64,000 nucleotides of DNA from HLUCCA09 sp039822045 (GTDB lineage: Bacteria > Pseudomonadota > Alphaproteobacteria > Rhodobacterales > Rhodobacteraceae), in the NCBI GenBank assembly GCA_039822045.1, contig JBCBMY010000012.1, positions 1 through 64,000 on the forward strand, written 5' to 3'. A program made the translations under genes and the position numbers. Position 1 is the stretch's first letter; each line of letters starts with the position of its first letter. The notes under the pieces are model-generated. The model made no database searches and had not been told where the DNA came from. It saw nothing but the letters and a program-made list of their open reading frames with translations. Below are positions 54,692 through 63,159 of the stretch, in pieces.

Positions 54692-55189
54692 CTATCCCAT
54701 ACGCTCGAGCGTCAGCTCACCAGTGATCAGATCGACTTCGGTTCGGATGTACAATTCCTGTGGCAGCGGCTGCGCCCACATTTCGGCGCGCACGTCGAAA
54801 TGGATCACCGTCTCGGTTTGTCCTTCCGACGGGCGCAGGTCCACCCGCACCGACCCTTCTCCGATCCGCGGCTCGAAGCGCTGGATCGCCTCGCGGATCG
54901 AGGCCTGGATTTCCTGAGCGCGGCGGACGGTGGAAAAGTCGCCGGCCACTTCGCGCACCCCGTAATTCACTGTCGACACAACGACATTTTGATAGCGCTC
55001 GGTGTCGATCGAGGATTCGAGGTTCGATGTATTCAGGAGCCAGGACAGATCGCGCGCGATGATCTCGCGCAGTCGCCGCACGTCGATCACCCGCGCGTCC
55101 CGGCCTTCCTTCAGGGATTCCGGGGCGTCGTCGGTCAGCCGGTCAAGGAGCGACGGCTGCAGGCGTTCGGCGATCGTTCTGTCAGCCAT
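54692..55189 (-). CDS. tssE: T6SS baseplate protein TssE (gp25-like)
   Basis: A 165-residue protein from ATG 55189, with an eight-base overlap on the tagJ stop. It has PSLLDRLTDDAPESLKEGRD, ARVIDVRRLREIIARDLSWL and LNTSNLESS. YQNVVVSTVNYGVREVAGDF and IREAIQRFEPRIGEGSVRVD match gp25-type lysozyme-like baseplate proteins. It connects sheath and baseplate. Confidence 0.93.
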   Translation of the reverse strand: MADRTIAERLQPSLLDRLTDDAPESLKEGRDARVIDVRRLREIIARDLSWLLNTSNLESSIDTERYQNVVVSTVNYGVREVAGDFSTVRRAQEIQASIREAIQRFEPRIGEGSVRVDLRPSEGQTETVIHFDVRAEMWAQPLPQELYIRTEVDLITGELTLERMG

Positions 55190-55997
55190 CGGATTCGACC
55201 GTCGGGGCAGCCTCCCCAAGTGTCAGGCTGCGGACATCCATCAGGCTGGTGTCTCCGCCATCGGTGGCCAACAGGCGCTGACCGGTGCCGACGAAGGTCT
55301 CGGCACCCACGTCGCGCCAGACGGTCTCGCGCCCGAGCTTCTGCGCCGGCGTTCCCACCGATGCGGTGCCGGGATAGCGGGTGGGGATCAGCGCCACCTT
55401 CTCGCCGCCCGCCGCGACCGTGAGGGTTGCAGGCGTCCAGACAGAGTCGCGCAAATCCGCAGGCGCCTCGATGTCGACCTTCAGGAGCGCGTCGAAGGGA
55501 ATCCAATAATAGCGACCGTCCACAATGGCTTCGAGGACCGGGCCAAGACGCATATCGGCATCGGCGATCCACTCGAAGCCGGCGTCGTTCAGGTGGCCCG
55601 CGCTTGTCGGCGCGGCCTCAAACGCCTCGGCCCGCAGGGCCGCGGCGGCCTCGGCATTGCCCTCGGCCGCGACACGCAGCGCCTCGATCAGGCGCGGCAA
55701 CCATTCGGGCGGCTCGCCAAAGACAAGCGGGGTCTTCTCACCGGCAAACACCTTCTCGCGGAAAGCTTCGGCGATGATCGCCTCGCGATAGGTCTGCGCC
55801 ATCGGGATGGCGAGCGGGTCAAGTTCGGCGGAGACCTTGAGCTGGGTGATGGCGCGTTTCCAATCGCCCATCACACTGAGAAGCTGGAAAAGGAAGATGC
55901 GCAGCTTGGCATCGGCCGGGTTCTTGCGCACGGCATCCTGGAGCGCCGAGAGCGCCCCGTCGAGATCGCCGGCTTTGAGTTTGTCTTCGGCAATCAC
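55182..55997 (-). CDS. tagJ: T6SS accessory protein TagJ (ImpE)
   Basis: A 271-residue protein with a GTG start (55997). The N-terminal part is TPR-like: LKAGDLDGALSALQDAVRKN, PADAKLRIFLFQLLSVMGDW, KRAITQLKVSAELDPLAIPM. The C-terminal ImpE domain has GRYYWIPFDALLKVDIEAPA and VALIPTRYPGTA. TagJ binds TssB and influences sheath handling by ClpV. It follows hcp after a terminator hairpin and precedes tssE. Confidence 0.9.
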   Translation of the reverse strand: MIAEDKLKAGDLDGALSALQDAVRKNPADAKLRIFLFQLLSVMGDWKRAITQLKVSAELDPLAIPMAQTYREAIIAEAFREKVFAGEKTPLVFGEPPEWLPRLIEALRVAAEGNAEAAAALRAEAFEAAPTSAGHLNDAGFEWIADADMRLGPVLEAIVDGRYYWIPFDALLKVDIEAPADLRDSVWTPATLTVAAGGEKVALIPTRYPGTASVGTPAQKLGRETVWRDVGAETFVGTGQRLLATDGGDTSLMDVRSLTLGEAAPTVESDG

Positions 55998-56082
55998 GCT
56001 CTGCCGTCCCTGTGATTGTTATTGTGTCGGAGTCTTGCAGGCCCGGTTGGTCGCGCAGACCAGGTCGGGCCCGGGGTCGTCG

Positions 56083-56118
56083 AAAAGGGGCGGCGCCGGG
56101 CCTTGCGGGCCCGGCGCC
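56083..56118 (-). terminator. hairpin after hcp
   Basis: GGCGCCGGGCC (56092-56102) pairs perfectly with GGCCCGGCGCC (56108-56118) around five bases. On the - strand the stem is followed by CCTTTTC. It probably truncates most transcripts after hcp, letting hcp be made in excess over tagJ and later genes. Confidence 0.75.
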
Positions 56119-56127
56119 TTAAGCCGA

Positions 56128-56652
56128 TCACACGGTGTGGGCGGCCTTGTTGTTGACGCGGCTCCAGATGAACTCCTTGGGCGAGGAGACCTGCTTGCCG
56201 GCCGAGTCGAGCGCGTAGTAGTGGTACTTCACAGCACCCCACTCGAACGACGTGCTCTGGAACAGGGTTTCTTCGCCCGACGACGCCGACCAGTTGATCG
56301 AGGAGACGAACACCTTCTTGAAGTCGAACTGGCAGTAGATGTTCGGGTTCTTGCCGCCCGAGCGGCGCACGAGCATCGTCATGTCGGTGAAGTGCTCGCC
56401 CTGGGCCAGCGCCTTACACAGTTCAGCCGAGGCCGTGTCGACCTGGTGCATGATCGACAGGCCGGAGAAGTCGGCCTTGCCCGCGGTCAGACCACCCGTG
56501 GCGGAACCGACGTTGATCGGGTTCGACATGCCGATCGAGTAAGACAGAACCTCGATCGCCTTCTTCTTGGACATCGCGTCGTCGTTGGTCTCGCCTTCAA
56601 CCTTGATGCCGTTGGTGCCACCGGTGAGGTACAGATACGCGTCGACAGCCAT
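56128..56652 (-). CDS. hcp: T6SS tube protein Hcp (TssD)
   Basis: A 174-residue Hcp with GGAGA before ATG 56652. It begins MAVDAYLYLTGGTNGIKVEG; IEVLSYSIGMSNPINVG and ADFSGLSIMHQVDTASAELC are conserved, as is MLVRRSGGKNPNIYCQFDF. The rings stack to form the inner tube that is shot out. Terminator-like hairpins lie on both sides, and the leader carries a C-rich tract, listed separately. Confidence 0.96.
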   Translation of the reverse strand: MAVDAYLYLTGGTNGIKVEGETNDDAMSKKKAIEVLSYSIGMSNPINVGSATGGLTAGKADFSGLSIMHQVDTASAELCKALAQGEHFTDMTMLVRRSGGKNPNIYCQFDFKKVFVSSINWSASSGEETLFQSTSFEWGAVKYHYYALDSAGKQVSSPKEFIWSRVNNKAAHTV

Positions 56653-56675
56653 TTTAGTTCTCCATTTTTTGATTT

Positions 56676-56708
56676 GGGGGAGGGGGATAGGGGTTGGGGT
56701 TGCAGGGG
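56676..56708 (+). promoter_or_regulatory. G-quadruplex-forming tract in the hcp leader region
   Basis: Five G-runs (lengths 5, 5, 4, 4, 4) separated by A, ATA, TT and TTTGCA lie on the + strand 24-56 bases upstream of the hcp start. The hcp transcript would carry the complementary C-rich stretch. It could affect transcription of hcp or unwinding of the template; no function is known to me. Confidence 0.5.
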
Positions 56709-56744
56709 TGGTGGCACAAGAAGGACCACCGAGGTGGATGGCGC

Positions 56745-56762
56745 GCCCCCGTCACCGGGGGC
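56745..56762 (-). terminator. hairpin between tssC and hcp
   Basis: GCCCCCG and CGGGGGC form a seven-base-pair stem with a TCAC loop, directly after the tssC stop. No T-run follows on the - strand, so it may slow RNA decay or polymerase rather than terminate. Confidence 0.4.
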
Positions 56763-56770
56763 GGCCGGGA

Positions 56771-58285
56771 TCAGCCCGCTTTTTCGCTGGGCAGCTTGGA
56801 TACCAGGCGCAGAGAGACCGACAGTCCTTCAAGCTGGTAATGGGGGCGCAGGAAGAACTTCGAGCTGTAGTAGCCCGGGTTCTCTGGGTCTTCGTCAACC
56901 ACAACCTCGGCAGCGGCGAGCGGGCGACGGGCCTTTTCGTCTTCCGAGGACACGTCGGCGCTGAAGTCGACATACTGGTTGATCCATCCCTGGAGCCAGT
57001 CCTGCATGTCGTTGCGGTCTTTGTAGGAGCCGACTTTGTCGCGAACCATGCACTTGAGGTAATGCGCGAACCGGCAGGTCGCGAACATGTAGGGCAGGCG
57101 CGCGGCAAGGTTGGCGTTGGCCGTCGCGTCGGCGTCGTCGTACTCGGCCGGGTTGTTCAGCGACTGCGCGCCGATGAAGGCCGCCATGTCGGAGTTCTTC
57201 CGGTGGATGAGCGGCATCATCCCGGCCTTGGCCAGTTCAGCCTCGCGACGGTCGGCGATGGCGATCTCGGTCGGGCACTTCATGTCCACGCCGCCATCGT
57301 CGGTCGGGAAGGTGTGCGCCGGCAGACCTTCCACGGCGCCACCGGATTCGATGCCCCGGATGCGCGTGCACCAGCCGTATTGCTTGAACGCCTTGTTAAT
57401 GTTTACCGCCATCGCATAGGACGCGTTGACCCAGTTGTACTTCTCGATGGGCTTGCCGTCGGCATCCATCTCGGGCGTCGTGTCTTCCTCGAAGTCGAAC
57501 GCCTCAACAGGGTCGGTCTTGGCGCCATAGGGCAGCCGGCCAAGGAACCGCGGCATCGCCAGCCCAAGGTACTTGCTGTCCTCGCTCTCGCGCAGGCTCC
57601 GCCACGACGCATATTCCGGCGTCTGGAAGATCTTGGTGAGATCGCGTGGATTGGCGAGCTCCGACCAGCTTTCCATCTGGAAGAGCGACGGCTTGGAGCC
57701 AGTGATGAAGGGCGCGTGCGCGGCGGCGGCGACCTTCGACATCTCGCCCAGCAGTTCCACATCGGGCGGCGAGTGATCGAAGTGGTAGTCGCCCACAAGG
57801 CAGCCATAGGGCTCGCCACCGAACTGGCCGTATTCCTCTTCGTAGAGCTTCTTGAACAGCGGCGACTGATCCCAGGCCGTGCCCTTGAACTTCTTCAGCG
57901 TCTTGCCGAGGTCCTTTTTTGAGATGTTGAAGACACGCAGCTTCAGCATCTCGTCGGTCTCGGTGTTGTTGACGAGATAGTGCAGCCCGCGCCAGGCGCC
58001 TTCCAGCTGCTGGAACTCGTTATGGTGCATGATCAGATTGATCTGATCCGACAGCTTCTTGTCGATCTCCGCGATGATCGACTTGATCGATTCCACAACG
58101 TCGGAGCTCAGCAGGTCGACGTTGTCCAGCGCGTGCTGGGCCAGGGTGTTGACGGCGTTGGTGACGGCCGACTTGGCGGTTTCCGACTGCGGCTTGAATT
58201 CCTTTTGAAGAAGGTTGGCGAAATCGGAGATTTCGATCTTTTCTTCGACGGCGCCTTCTTGCGCCTGACCTTCGAGTTCAGCCAT
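56771..58285 (-). CDS. tssC: T6SS contractile sheath large subunit TssC
   Basis: A 504-residue protein. FQQLEGAWRGLHYLVNNTET is the TssC core motif. GGEPYGCLVGDYHFDHSPPD, HAPFITGSKPSLFQMESW, RLPYGAKTDPVEAFDFEED and the tail PHYQLEGLSVSLRLVSKLP are typical. It pairs with TssB in the sheath that drives the Hcp tube. It starts three bases after tssB ends. Confidence 0.97.
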   Translation of the reverse strand: MAELEGQAQEGAVEEKIEISDFANLLQKEFKPQSETAKSAVTNAVNTLAQHALDNVDLLSSDVVESIKSIIAEIDKKLSDQINLIMHHNEFQQLEGAWRGLHYLVNNTETDEMLKLRVFNISKKDLGKTLKKFKGTAWDQSPLFKKLYEEEYGQFGGEPYGCLVGDYHFDHSPPDVELLGEMSKVAAAAHAPFITGSKPSLFQMESWSELANPRDLTKIFQTPEYASWRSLRESEDSKYLGLAMPRFLGRLPYGAKTDPVEAFDFEEDTTPEMDADGKPIEKYNWVNASYAMAVNINKAFKQYGWCTRIRGIESGGAVEGLPAHTFPTDDGGVDMKCPTEIAIADRREAELAKAGMMPLIHRKNSDMAAFIGAQSLNNPAEYDDADATANANLAARLPYMFATCRFAHYLKCMVRDKVGSYKDRNDMQDWLQGWINQYVDFSADVSSEDEKARRPLAAAEVVVDEDPENPGYYSSKFFLRPHYQLEGLSVSLRLVSKLPSEKAG

Positions 58286-58288
58286 CGA

Positions 58289-58813
58289 TCACTCCTCGCT
58301 CTTCGCTTCGTCCGCGTCGTCGGCGGAGGCGGCCTGGTCTTTGAGGGCGGCCATCAGATCGGGGTCCTTCATGACCTTCGCGATCAGTTCCTCGGCGCCC
58401 GACTTGCCGTCCATGTACGTCACCAGGTTCGACAGCTCCTCGCGGGCCTCCAGAAGCTTGCGCAGGGGCTCGACCTTCCGCGCGATCGCCTCGGGCGTGA
58501 AATCTTCCATCTTCTCGAAGGTCACCCCAACCGAGAGGTTGCCTTCGCCGGTCAGCGTATTGGGGACCGAGAACTGGACCTTCGGCGCGATCGCCTTCAT
58601 CCGTTCGTCGAAATTGTCGACGTCGATCTCCAGGAACTTGCGGTCGGATACGGGCGGCTGCGCCACTTCCGACTTGCCCGAGAGATCGGACATCACGCCC
58701 ATCACGAAGGGCAGTTGGACTTTCTTTTCTGCGCCGTAGAGCTCCACGTCATACTCGATCTGGACCCGCGGCGCGCGGTTCCTGGCTATGAATTTCTGCG
58801 AACTGTCAGCCAT
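58289..58813 (-). CDS. tssB: T6SS contractile sheath small subunit TssB
   Basis: A 174-residue protein. It has RAPRVQIEYDVELYGAEKKV, VQLPFVMGVMSDLSGKSEVA, RKFLEIDVDNFDERMKAIAP and DFTPEAIARKVEPLRKLLEA. These are the full TssB landmarks. It forms sheath heterodimers with TssC. tssA precedes it by about 80 bases. Confidence 0.96.
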   Translation of the reverse strand: MADSSQKFIARNRAPRVQIEYDVELYGAEKKVQLPFVMGVMSDLSGKSEVAQPPVSDRKFLEIDVDNFDERMKAIAPKVQFSVPNTLTGEGNLSVGVTFEKMEDFTPEAIARKVEPLRKLLEAREELSNLVTYMDGKSGAEELIAKVMKDPDLMAALKDQAASADDADEAKSEE

Positions 58814-58894
58814 TTCGGCACTCCCTGTTCCTCATTTCTGGTGCGGATCGCCCGCCAACCCGGGTTCGATCCGGGCGCACTAGTTCACAACCAA

Positions 58895-59947
58895 TCAGTA
58901 CTCTTCTTCTTCCGCTTCTTCTGCTGCGATGCCGCCAATCAGGTCGACATTCTCGTACCCGGCCGGCGCCATATCCTTGATGATGTCGACAAAGCCTGCG
59001 CCAACCAGGCGCTTGGCCCGCTTCAAAAGCAGCGGCACCGGGCTCGAAGGCTCGTACTTGGTATAGTACGCCATGATCTTGTCGATCGCCGTCAGCACGT
59101 CGGCCTGGCTGGTGATGTCGCCGGTGATGCGCCGACCGCCGCCGCCGCCCGTGCCCGCCGTGTCGGCGCCGGCCTCATCGCCCGCCGCGTCGGCGCCGTC
59201 GGCCTCCTCGGCGTCGCCGCCGGTTGCGGCCACGAGCCGGTCACGCACTTTCTTCAGCGCGCGGATGGTGGGGTCGAGCGAGGGGCCCTGCCCCGGTGTC
59301 TGCTCGGTGAAAACAGTGTCGATTGCCACCAGATCGTCATGGGCGGTGCTGGCACCGGCCAGGATCTCGGTCAGCGCTTCGTCGTCGGTATCCTGGAACG
59401 CCGCGTCGATGGCCGACTCGCTTGGCGGATCCTCCATCGTTTCGGGCGCGGGGATCTCGCCGGTCGCGATTTCGATATCCAGCAGCGTGCGTGCGCCGAA
59501 GATCCGGCTCTGGGTCAGCGGCGCGAGCCGGATCGCCCGGACGACGCCCCGCGTGTCGGCGAGTCCAAGCACCGCGTTCACCCGCATCGTGGGATCGTTG
59601 TCGTCGTCCTCATCCAGTTCGGGGTGGCACGTGTCCCAGTGCTCCTCGAGGCAGCGCCGGATATAGGTCGTCACCTTGGCGAAGGCCGGGAAGCCCTCGA
59701 TGCGCAGAACCGCCATCGACAGGTGCACCGCGGCCCGCATGTCCTTGCTGCGCGACAGCACGTCGAAGGCCTTCTCGCGCATGTCCTTGTAGTCGGGCTC
59801 TTCGGCCTCCTGGATCTCGTCGCCCATCTGGCGCTCTTCGCCGGGCTGCGCGGCCAGTTCCAGAGCGGTAAAGGCCGGATCGTATTCAAGATTCTCGCCG
59901 GCATCGCTGCCGTCATCGAGAGTGGCGAGGAGATCGTCGAGCGTCAT
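58895..59947 (-). CDS. tssA: T6SS assembly protein TssA (ImpA)
   Basis: A 350-residue protein from ATG 59947. It begins MTLDDLLATLDDGSDAGENL, then EYDPAFTALELAAQPGEERQ, the ImpA N-terminal domain. VTTYIRRCLEEHWDTCHPEL and DPTMRVNAVLGLADTRGVVR follow. The C-terminal part carries a low-complexity linker (about 250-275) and TSQADVLTAIDKIMAYYTKY, then PSSPVPLLLKRAKRLVG, the C-terminal TssA repeat. It starts the tail-tube assembly. It is the first of the core tss genes in this operon, after a gap of 323 bases. Confidence 0.92.
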   Translation of the reverse strand: MTLDDLLATLDDGSDAGENLEYDPAFTALELAAQPGEERQMGDEIQEAEEPDYKDMREKAFDVLSRSKDMRAAVHLSMAVLRIEGFPAFAKVTTYIRRCLEEHWDTCHPELDEDDDNDPTMRVNAVLGLADTRGVVRAIRLAPLTQSRIFGARTLLDIEIATGEIPAPETMEDPPSESAIDAAFQDTDDEALTEILAGASTAHDDLVAIDTVFTEQTPGQGPSLDPTIRALKKVRDRLVAATGGDAEEADGADAAGDEAGADTAGTGGGGGRRITGDITSQADVLTAIDKIMAYYTKYEPSSPVPLLLKRAKRLVGAGFVDIIKDMAPAGYENVDLIGGIAAEEAEEEEY

Positions 59948-60270
59948 ATCAAACCTGCCGGAAGTCGGGCGCCTGGGCGGCGGTGATCGGGGCATGATGC
60001 AAGCAGGGCATCTCTCTCTCCAACTTCCGGCCCGAGGGTTCGGGCGGTTCCGGCACCGGCTCCCGAGGGGGCGCGCCACCGGCCATTTCCTTGGCCCGTT
60101 TCCCCGGTTGGGTCCGGGGTGAGCCTAGCGAGAACCACACCCTCGCCGCGTTCAGTGATTGGTCGGCGGCGGGGGAGAACGGGTTCAATGTTTTTTCGTG
60201 CTCATGACCCTAGCGATCTGGCTCGTCTGTGCACAACGCGATCGTGTTGCTTTCGATGTACCATGGCCCC
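59948..60270. other. 323-base gap upstream of tssA
   Basis: No credible gene. It should hold the main promoter of the tssA-onward operon. An imperfect palindrome AACGCGATCGTGTT at 60235-60248 (one mismatched pair) might be an operator. A run of six T lies at 60191-60196 on the + strand. Confidence 0.45.
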
Positions 60271-60819
60271 TCAGCCGCAGATCCGTGAGGCCTCGCCAAT
60301 CAAGAGCGAGGCGGTGGACGTTCGATTGTCATTCATGTCGATCGCGAACACGTTGAAAACGCGATTGGAATCCGAATGTGTCAGGTCGATGTCGACAGTG
60401 TGCGTGGCCTGGGGCGAGGTCTCGTCACCAAAGAAATTATATTCGAAGGCCTGCGAGAGATTCCCGTCGGGTGTCGGAACCTGCACAGTTTGAGACACAT
60501 TGGGCGAACGCAATGTCCCGTTCGGGATCTGCAAATATGCCCGTTTGATGCCCGACGGATCGGAGAACGTCACCCTCATGCGCACGGTGCTGCCCCCGGA
60601 CCGCGCCTGCACAAACCGGTCGCCGGCCCGGAACGAGGTGTAGGCACCGCCGAGCCCGTTGGGGCAGGACGCAGGCCGCGCCGCGCCCGACGAGAGGAAG
60701 AACACGCTGTTGCCTTCGGCCATCTGGATGACCGGCGGCTCGGTGTCGGGCCCTTCCGGCCCGCAGGCCGACAGGGCAAGCAAGACGCCTCCGGCGATGA
60801 TCCCGCGAATGGCTGTCAT
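60271..60819 (-). CDS. lipoprotein of unknown function beside the T6SS
   Basis: A 182-residue lipoprotein. The signal MTAIRGIIAGGVLLALSAC ends in a lipobox (LSAC), with the lipidated Cys at residue 19. The mature part starts GPEGPDTEPPVI and is beta-rich, probably Ig-like: SGGSTVRMRVTFSDPSGIKR and AYLQIPN. HTVDIDLTHSDSNRVFNVFA, IDMNDNRTST follow. It is the size of TssJ, but no TssJ motif was recognised. It is upstream of tssA on the same strand. Confidence 0.75.
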   Translation of the reverse strand: MTAIRGIIAGGVLLALSACGPEGPDTEPPVIQMAEGNSVFFLSSGAARPASCPNGLGGAYTSFRAGDRFVQARSGGSTVRMRVTFSDPSGIKRAYLQIPNGTLRSPNVSQTVQVPTPDGNLSQAFEYNFFGDETSPQATHTVDIDLTHSDSNRVFNVFAIDMNDNRTSTASLLIGEASRICG

Positions 60820-60925
60820 GGGTGGCTCCCTCCGTTTCCGTTTCTTGTCTCGTGTCCGCTGCGCGCCGAATCCTGGGCTGACGCAGCGTCATGTTCACAG
60901 CTTTGCGCCTTGGAGGCCGCCGCGT

Positions 60926-61798
60926 CTAGATCAGTCCCGCTGCGCGCCACTGTTCCAAAAGTTCCCGGCTCACCTCGAAATGCATGCTGTCCTCCCGGCC
61001 AAAGCCCGCGCCCCAGATCCATCCTTCCTCCTTGAAGAAGTCGGCAAGGATGATCAGGCCGAGCTGTGTTTTGCCATCCGCGAAACCGTCGAGCTGCCCG
61101 TCGATGTTCAGATCGAGCGCCAAGCCGAACGCGTGGGACGACAGTGTGTTTTGGGTGCCCCGGATCCGTCGAACGCACAGCGAGCCTGACGTGTTGATCC
61201 GGTCGTAGAGGTCCTGATCGACCGCGCGCACCTTCTCGAACACGCGCGTCAGCGACTCCACCGCCGGCTTGAGCATCCGCACCTTGATCGGCCCGACATC
61301 GCCCACAAAAAGAAGGTCCCGCAGGCGCTGATTGGTGATGCCCTGGCAATCGTCGGTCAGATCGGGGCGGGGGCGGCCGATCGTGTCGATCAGGTAGCTG
61401 CGGCTCGGCACCGTCAGGCCGTCGTTATACTTGCGGCGGTTCGCGATCAGCACGACCTGGGAATAGGCGTCGACGATCATGTTGGGGCCAAGGTCCACCG
61501 GCTCGTCGTCGAACGACAGTCCCGCACCCGAGGGCTGGCTGTACTGCAGACCGGTGATCCGGTCGTCCATGGCGGCCAACTGCGACTCCAAGCGGGCAAC
61601 CGCCCCGCGGAGTTGCTCGTTTTCCGCCCGCGACTGGGCAAGCTCACCCCGCATCAACTCGATGTCGATCCGCGCACCGCTGTCCACCGCGCTCGCCCCC
61701 GTGACGGGCTTTTGAGGGATAAGCGTGCGCGAGACGTGCCAAACAACTGGAGCCAGTAACACCGCAATGGCGATGAGCGAAGCTGGCAGCCAACGCAT
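60926..61798 (-). CDS. membrane-anchored M15-type peptidase-like protein
   Basis: A 290-residue protein. Residues 3-25 are a membrane anchor (LPASLIAIAVLLAPVVWHV); residues 45-80 form a coiled coil (LMRGELAQSRAENEQLRGAV). The C-terminal half has the M15 metallopeptidase (D,D-carboxypeptidase) layout: TLSSHAFGLALDLNI with the SxHxxGxAxD zinc site and EDSMHFEV with the last His. It probably trims cell-wall peptides in the periplasm. It lies in line with the T6SS genes, where it might open a hole in the wall for the machine, or be unrelated. Confidence 0.78.
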   Translation of the reverse strand: MRWLPASLIAIAVLLAPVVWHVSRTLIPQKPVTGASAVDSGARIDIELMRGELAQSRAENEQLRGAVARLESQLAAMDDRITGLQYSQPSGAGLSFDDEPVDLGPNMIVDAYSQVVLIANRRKYNDGLTVPSRSYLIDTIGRPRPDLTDDCQGITNQRLRDLLFVGDVGPIKVRMLKPAVESLTRVFEKVRAVDQDLYDRINTSGSLCVRRIRGTQNTLSSHAFGLALDLNIDGQLDGFADGKTQLGLIILADFFKEEGWIWGAGFGREDSMHFEVSRELLEQWRAAGLI

Positions 61799-62006
61799 TA
61801 AGGGCCCTTTCTAGAACGCGTTCCGCGGGCAGTATAGCCGATAGCCGGCGCCCTGCGCGGGTTGAATCATGGATACCGGTGCAACCGCGGCCCGCCAAGA
61901 GATTTTGGGGATCTGCCCCGCCCCTGCCGCGTCGATGCCACGCCTTCCGTGTCGCGGCTACCGCAGGGGCGGGTAACGCTGGGGCGCGGCAGGGCTTCCG
62001 TTCGCC

Positions 62007-63119
62007 CTAGGGGACAAAGCCATTGGCGGCGAACGCCTTCAGCGCGGGGCGCCAGACATTGCCCCACGGCACCGCCTCGACGTCGGGCGACACCTTCAGA
62101 CCGGTCCGCTCGGCATTGTCGCGGATCGAATTGCCTTCCGCTTCGGTCGTCGCCGAGAGATAGACGCAGCCTGCAATATGGGCGCAGCCAAGCTCCTGAA
62201 AGCGCGACCGAAACGGCAGATAGGGCGCGATCAGGATAGTCTGCGGGCGGACATGGTCGATGATCTGCTGCTCCAGCGCATACAGACCTTCCTTGGTCTG
62301 CATCGGCTGAAAGAAGTACACGACGTCGTAGTCGGCATAGCCCTCGAACGCGAGCGCGTCGGCCTCGATGACCTTGCCGTTCGGCACCTCCGCCCCCTCG
62401 ATCACAACCTCCGCGGCCCGGGCATAGCCGGGGTCGAACTCCAGCCCGTGGCAGGTCGGGAAGAAATGGCTCGCCATCACCACCTTCACCCCGCCGCCGC
62501 AGCCGACATCAAGGAACCGGGCCGTCTTGCGCAGACCGAGCGCCAGCGCCACGCGATAGGCGGCATGGCCGTGGGCCGCAAACTGCTGGGGCGGCAACCG
62601 AATGTCGGGGAAGGCGCCCCGTGCCAGTGCCTCGCTATCCTGGCGGTTCGAATTCACCATGAAGTCGAGCTTCAGGATCGTGTCTTCCAGCGCATCAAAG
62701 ATCGGTTGGTTGGAATCATAGGCGTCGGTCTCGGGCTCGTAGAGCGGCACGCTCGGCCCCACCATTTGCCGTTTGCCGCAGGTCATGATCGCAGAGAAAC
62801 GGCTGCGCCAGTGGTTGGCCTTGTGCTGCATCTCCTGCAGATCTGCGATCCGGCGGTCCTGCTGGGGCGAGAACCCCTCGGCTGTCGCATTGTCGCGCTG
62901 GATACGCGCGATCGCGTGGCTGGCCAGATGGGACAGATCGGTGACGTTGCGCAAGATCACGTTGCCGCGCTTGTCGAACGCATTGAACGCCTCGACGGTG
63001 CGCAAGTGCACGTCTTGGCTAACGGCATCAGCCATGTCCGTCATAAGATCGCGAAGTTCGCCTTCAACACGCAGGAACTCCGCGGCGACCGTTTCAGGGG
63101 CGTGAGCTGTCCTCAACAT
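62007..63119 (-). CDS. SAM-dependent methyltransferase-like protein
   Basis: From ATG 63119 (AGGAGA upstream) the protein has 370 residues. Residues 1-120 are helical (EFLRVEGELRDLMTDMADAV, IADLQEMQHKANHWRSRFSA). The C-terminal part is a Rossmann-like methyltransferase: ARFLDVGCGGGVKVVMASHF (motif I), then GLEFDPGYARAAEVVIEG and VIEADALAFEGYADYDVVYF. The target is unknown. Same strand as the T6SS genes, between the M15-like and the DUF4384-like genes. Confidence 0.7.
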   Translation of the reverse strand: MLRTAHAPETVAAEFLRVEGELRDLMTDMADAVSQDVHLRTVEAFNAFDKRGNVILRNVTDLSHLASHAIARIQRDNATAEGFSPQQDRRIADLQEMQHKANHWRSRFSAIMTCGKRQMVGPSVPLYEPETDAYDSNQPIFDALEDTILKLDFMVNSNRQDSEALARGAFPDIRLPPQQFAAHGHAAYRVALALGLRKTARFLDVGCGGGVKVVMASHFFPTCHGLEFDPGYARAAEVVIEGAEVPNGKVIEADALAFEGYADYDVVYFFQPMQTKEGLYALEQQIIDHVRPQTILIAPYLPFRSRFQELGCAHIAGCVYLSATTEAEGNSIRDNAERTGLKVSPDVEAVPWGNVWRPALKAFAANGFVP

Positions 63120-63159
63120 GTCGGTCTCCTTGGGGGATGGCGCGCGAATGATGGAGCAC

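Noticed and set aside
57980..59986. A 668-codon + strand frame
   Set aside because: Antisense to tssA, tssB and tssC; no motif.
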